Source: Carallia brachiata
Taxonomy: Eukaryota; Streptophyta; Magnoliopsida; Malpighiales; Rhizophoraceae
Direction of reading: 5' to 3'
DNA: 64,000 nucleotides
Assembly: GCA_021464245.1 (NCBI GenBank)
Contig: JADCRB010000151.1
Span: forward strand, 976,947 to 1,040,946
Shown here: positions 60,841 through 64,000 of the stretch, piece by piece
How the letters are laid out: the number at the start of each line of letters is the position of its first letter
Numbering within the stretch: the stretch's first letter is position 1
The notes under the pieces: generated by a model
Databases searched by the model: none
What the model was told of the DNA's origin: nothing
What the model saw: only the letters and a program-made list of their open reading frames with translations
Position numbers and translations under genes: made by a program

Positions 60841-63800
60841 CGTTGATCTTTGAAATGTGTGGATCCCGTATATTTCAGGATGTGTTTATTTATTTATTTA
60901 TTATGCAGACGCGATGTAGGTAATGTCAAAATAACGTGTTCTTGTATGCTAAAAAAAAAAAAAACAAATTCATGGGGATGAACCAAAAACATTTTCTTAA
61001 TTAACTGTACACTTGTTTTTGATATTTTAATTACATATCTAAGTGTCTAACAATAAATATACTGTTAGAGGTAATAATTTAACAGTAATTTAATATATAT
61101 TTTCAACTACTCAAAATTTAAATGTTAATGTCAGATTATATACTTATTAAATTAGCATTGTAATTTAATTTATGAAAAATTTACTCAAATTTAATAAATA
61201 ACTTTTTAAGTAAAATAGTAATATAATGATAAATTTTAAAGTATTCTGGTGAAAAATTTTCGTCGTTAAAGGGATTTAAAAGAAGAGATTATACGAAGAC
61301 CTGTGATATATTTTTTTTTGACAATGAAATAATGTGGATGTGATGTTGTCACACAATATTTTTCTTTAATTGGCTTCTTTCTTGCCCATTTTGTCTGTAA
61401 ACATTACCTTTTTTTTTTTAATTTGCCGTCTTCGAGACAGTTTGACAATTCTTCATTGATATGGTACGGTAGCTGCAGGATCCGCGGAGCAGCACTTTTG
61501 CAAGTTCGTGGGCACGCAAACCGTGGAACGTTTCCTTTTTTTTTTTTTTTTCCGGAAATGCTTGGGGTGGGTATAGATTAAGTGAAAATAAAATAAATAT
61601 AAATGATATAGATCATAATTATTATAAATTTGTAATTTAAATGGTATTTACATTATCCTAATAAAAAAGAGATTAGAGATTTGAATTCTTTTTTTAACTG
61701 TTCTTCTCTTTTAATTAATTAGTTTAAGTCTAAAAAATCTAAAAAAAAATATAAATCATGGTTGAATTTAAATAAATAAATAAATAAACAAATTGTTATA
61801 TAATATTAGATATATTATATATCTATTTATGTCTTTTTACACTACACCATATATTATATATGGTAACTTTTTTCTTTTTTATAAAAATTATTTGAAGTTC
61901 TTTTTAGTTAGTTAAAGATAATAACTCATCTCAAAAGAAAGAACTAGTGAGTCAGAGGACTAAAGTTGGAAGAACCTGAGTTCTCCGTTAAAAGATAACC
62001 ACCTACTACTGCTCTAAATTACCAAAAAAGTGTTTAAATTTTCAATGTTCTCTTTGTTTTCTCTTCTGACTAAATTTTAAGAAAGGAAATATTTAGTATG
62101 TATAAATTAAGTAGGATTGCAGTCAAATATGAATTTAAATGATTAAATTTATAAAAATAAAAAAAAATAAAATATTAAATACTGTCTAATAAATTAAGTA
62201 TATTTTTATATTTTTTAATTTACATTATACTCTTCTAAGAAAAAAAAAAAAAAAAAGAAAAAAGGCGTTCGGTGGGATTTGGTGACAGGCCCCACCTGAT
62301 CTCTTAACTTACATTATACTCTTCTAAGAAAAAAAAAAGAAAAAAAAGGCGTTCGGTGGGATTTGGTGACAGGCCCCAACTGATCCCTGTCTATGTTCGG
62401 CCAAACTTAAAATGGGCATCGCTGTCAGGTGGGGTTACTGGAAAATGTTTGCGCTTTGCATGTCGGCCGAACTGTGAGTGGGTCAACTGTTGAATGGCTA
62501 AGCGGCCCATGGTTCAATGAATGGCTGCTTCCGCTCATCGAACCGAACGTCGTGGATTTTGTAGGAAAGTAAAACATGTCAGAAAACACAATAATAATGA
62601 AGTAATTAAAGATAATAATTTTTAATTAAAAATTTTGAAATTTAAATAGTAGCCTTTTCCTCATTTTCTCAATCTTTCGAACTGCTGACTACTGGAAAAA
62701 GAAAAAAGTAAAGCATGTCAGCAACTCAGTATGGCCTGATGGCTACATTGCCTTACAAAAAGGATTGTGACATTTCATTCCTTCGCCCAGATAAATTATC
62801 AGTATGGAATTGTACAAAATTAAAGATCTAAATCACTCCTTTCTTTCTTCTTCTTCTTTTTTTTTTTTTTTTTAAGTGATCATAAGATATACATGAAGCT
62901 AAGACTATCTTTTTACTAATGGCATCCTCTTTTAACTATTTTTAAGATAGATTTAATATCAAAACAATATTGGATCGACTTTTCTTATATACGATTTTAA
63001 TATTAATAAATTTAAAATTTAATATTATATTCTCAACAAAAATTTTTGTTTATTTCGATTGATTCCCCTCTTCCCCTTCTTTTTGGAAAAGTATAATTGT
63101 ATAGTACCTCGACAGGGAAACTAGGAATGCAAATCAATTTTAAAAAAAAATTAAAATCAATTTTATTTCCCTCTCTATTTTATTTCCTCTTGAAAGAGAT
63201 GGGTTGGTGGCATAAAGTCCAAAACAAGCCTGTGTTAGGTTGAAGATGATGACCCTTTTGAGGAATGTCCACTCGATCTAATGTAAACATCTGGCCATCA
63301 GGCTTCTGCGAAAATCGTGAAAGTCAACAGACTGCCGCATGCCCTTTTTCTTTTTTGGATTACAGAAGATCACTTCACTATTACTTTAGCAAATAAGTGA
63401 AGCAATCAAAGGGAAATCAAAACGAGCTCGGGTTTCTTTTTTTATTTTTTCTTTGAACCAAAAAAATTCTTTTACCGTCAAACAAAAACAGCATGCATGT
63501 AGAATACACTTATGGCACAAAGCTGAGGTCCTTTTTTTTTTTTTGTTTTTTTGAACCAAAAAAGAAAAGGCATAATTTTATAATTCGAAAGGCAGGTAAA
63601 AGGCATTGATTGCAATATGCAAGTACCCAATTGGAAAAGATAAGACTGTTCAATTATGTCATTGGTCAATGCACGTAACTTAGGATGGAAAAGGATATAT
63701 AGCAATACTGCTTGCATTCTACAACGGGAGTCAAAATGGATTGTGATTTTGTGACGGAAATGGTTGTTGGAAATTGGAACTAGGAAATGTGAAGATATTG

Positions 63801-64000
63801 TTCATATTCTAATACTGGTCATGGCCAAAATTCATGCGCGGAGGCTTCAAGAGACAATGGGAAAAGCCAAAACACAAATTTGTTTAGGAGACGACACTTG
63901 TTTGCTGGTATTTATTTCATTCGTCTCCCTATTAACGCATTACGCATGCATTCGGGACACCCAAAATTCTTATTGAATAGTATATAGGAATAAAAAATCT
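60841..64000. other. Intergenic, AT-rich
   Basis: No supported gene. The start holds the promoter of the GTP cyclohydrolase gene. A two-unit tandem repeat lies at 62220-62391. A/T homopolymers occur near 60950, 61540 and 62860. Frames at 63478-63717 and 63764-63976 have no recognisable features. Confidence 0.5.
62220..62391. repeat. Tandem duplication, unit about 89 bp
   Basis: TTACATTATACTCTTCTAAG, an A run, and GGCGTTCGGTGGGATTTGGT are followed by GACAGGCCCCA in both units (62220-62308 and 62309-62391). The copies differ in A-run length and a few bases. Confidence 0.85.

Noticed and set aside
63764..63976. 70-codon frame at the right edge
   Set aside because: No recognisable features and non-coding-like composition; a first exon of a gene beyond the window cannot be excluded.

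Overview
The window is nuclear DNA from a flowering plant, almost certainly a eudicot. The evidence is GT-AG introns, an AT-rich background, a plant-type intronless histone H4, plant-only families (GH17 plus X8 callase-like enzyme, RALF peptides, two-domain GTP cyclohydrolase I, chloroplast-envelope quinone oxidoreductase, DUF760 UV-B protein) and scattered short inverted-repeat transposons. The species cannot be named from the sequence. Gene models were built by hand from reading frames and splice sites. All the multi-exon models close in frame except one, which has a one-base frameshift.

Layout, left to right. 0.9-1.2 kb: histone H4 (+). 1.3-8.3 kb: an unrecognised, intron-rich, transcript-like locus on the minus strand with a TATA box and internal tandem duplications. 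11.6-15.2 kb: a 12-exon FKBP62/ROF1-type co-chaperone (-). 16.8-19.0 kb: a secretory FKBP15-type isomerase (-), directly upstream in the same orientation. 22.6-24.2 kb: an A6-like beta-1,3-glucanase with an X8 domain (+). 26.0 and 28.4 kb: two RALF-like peptide genes (-). 31.3-33.3 kb: a chloroplast UV-B-induced/DUF760 protein (+). 35.1-35.5 kb: a decayed small hydrophobic protein gene. 38.0-40.6 kb: a ceQORH-type quinone oxidoreductase (+). 42.2-42.8 kb: a 5'-truncated LINE fragment with poly(A) and a candidate target-site duplication. 43-48 kb: a second gene-like minus-strand stretch with diverged repeat units. 51.0-56.2 kb: a lysine-rich nuclear 'myb-like protein X' type gene (+) carrying an apparent one-base frameshift. 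57.0-57.2 kb: a possible SET-protein remnant. 58.4-60.3 kb: GTP cyclohydrolase I (-). The rest is intergenic, with microsatellites, short tandem duplications and several MITE-like elements.

The genes do not form one pathway. The clearest functional grouping is the neighbouring pair of FKBP isomerases, one cytosolic/nuclear and Hsp90-binding, the other targeted to the secretory pathway. From memory, this pair is also adjacent in Arabidopsis. The two RALF-like genes are a local duplication. No previously undescribed multi-gene system can be demonstrated. The observations most worth a second look are the conserved FKBP pair with its heat-shock-element-like site, the unexplained intron-rich loci with duplicated exon-like segments, the frameshift in the lysine-rich gene, and the decayed small-protein gene.
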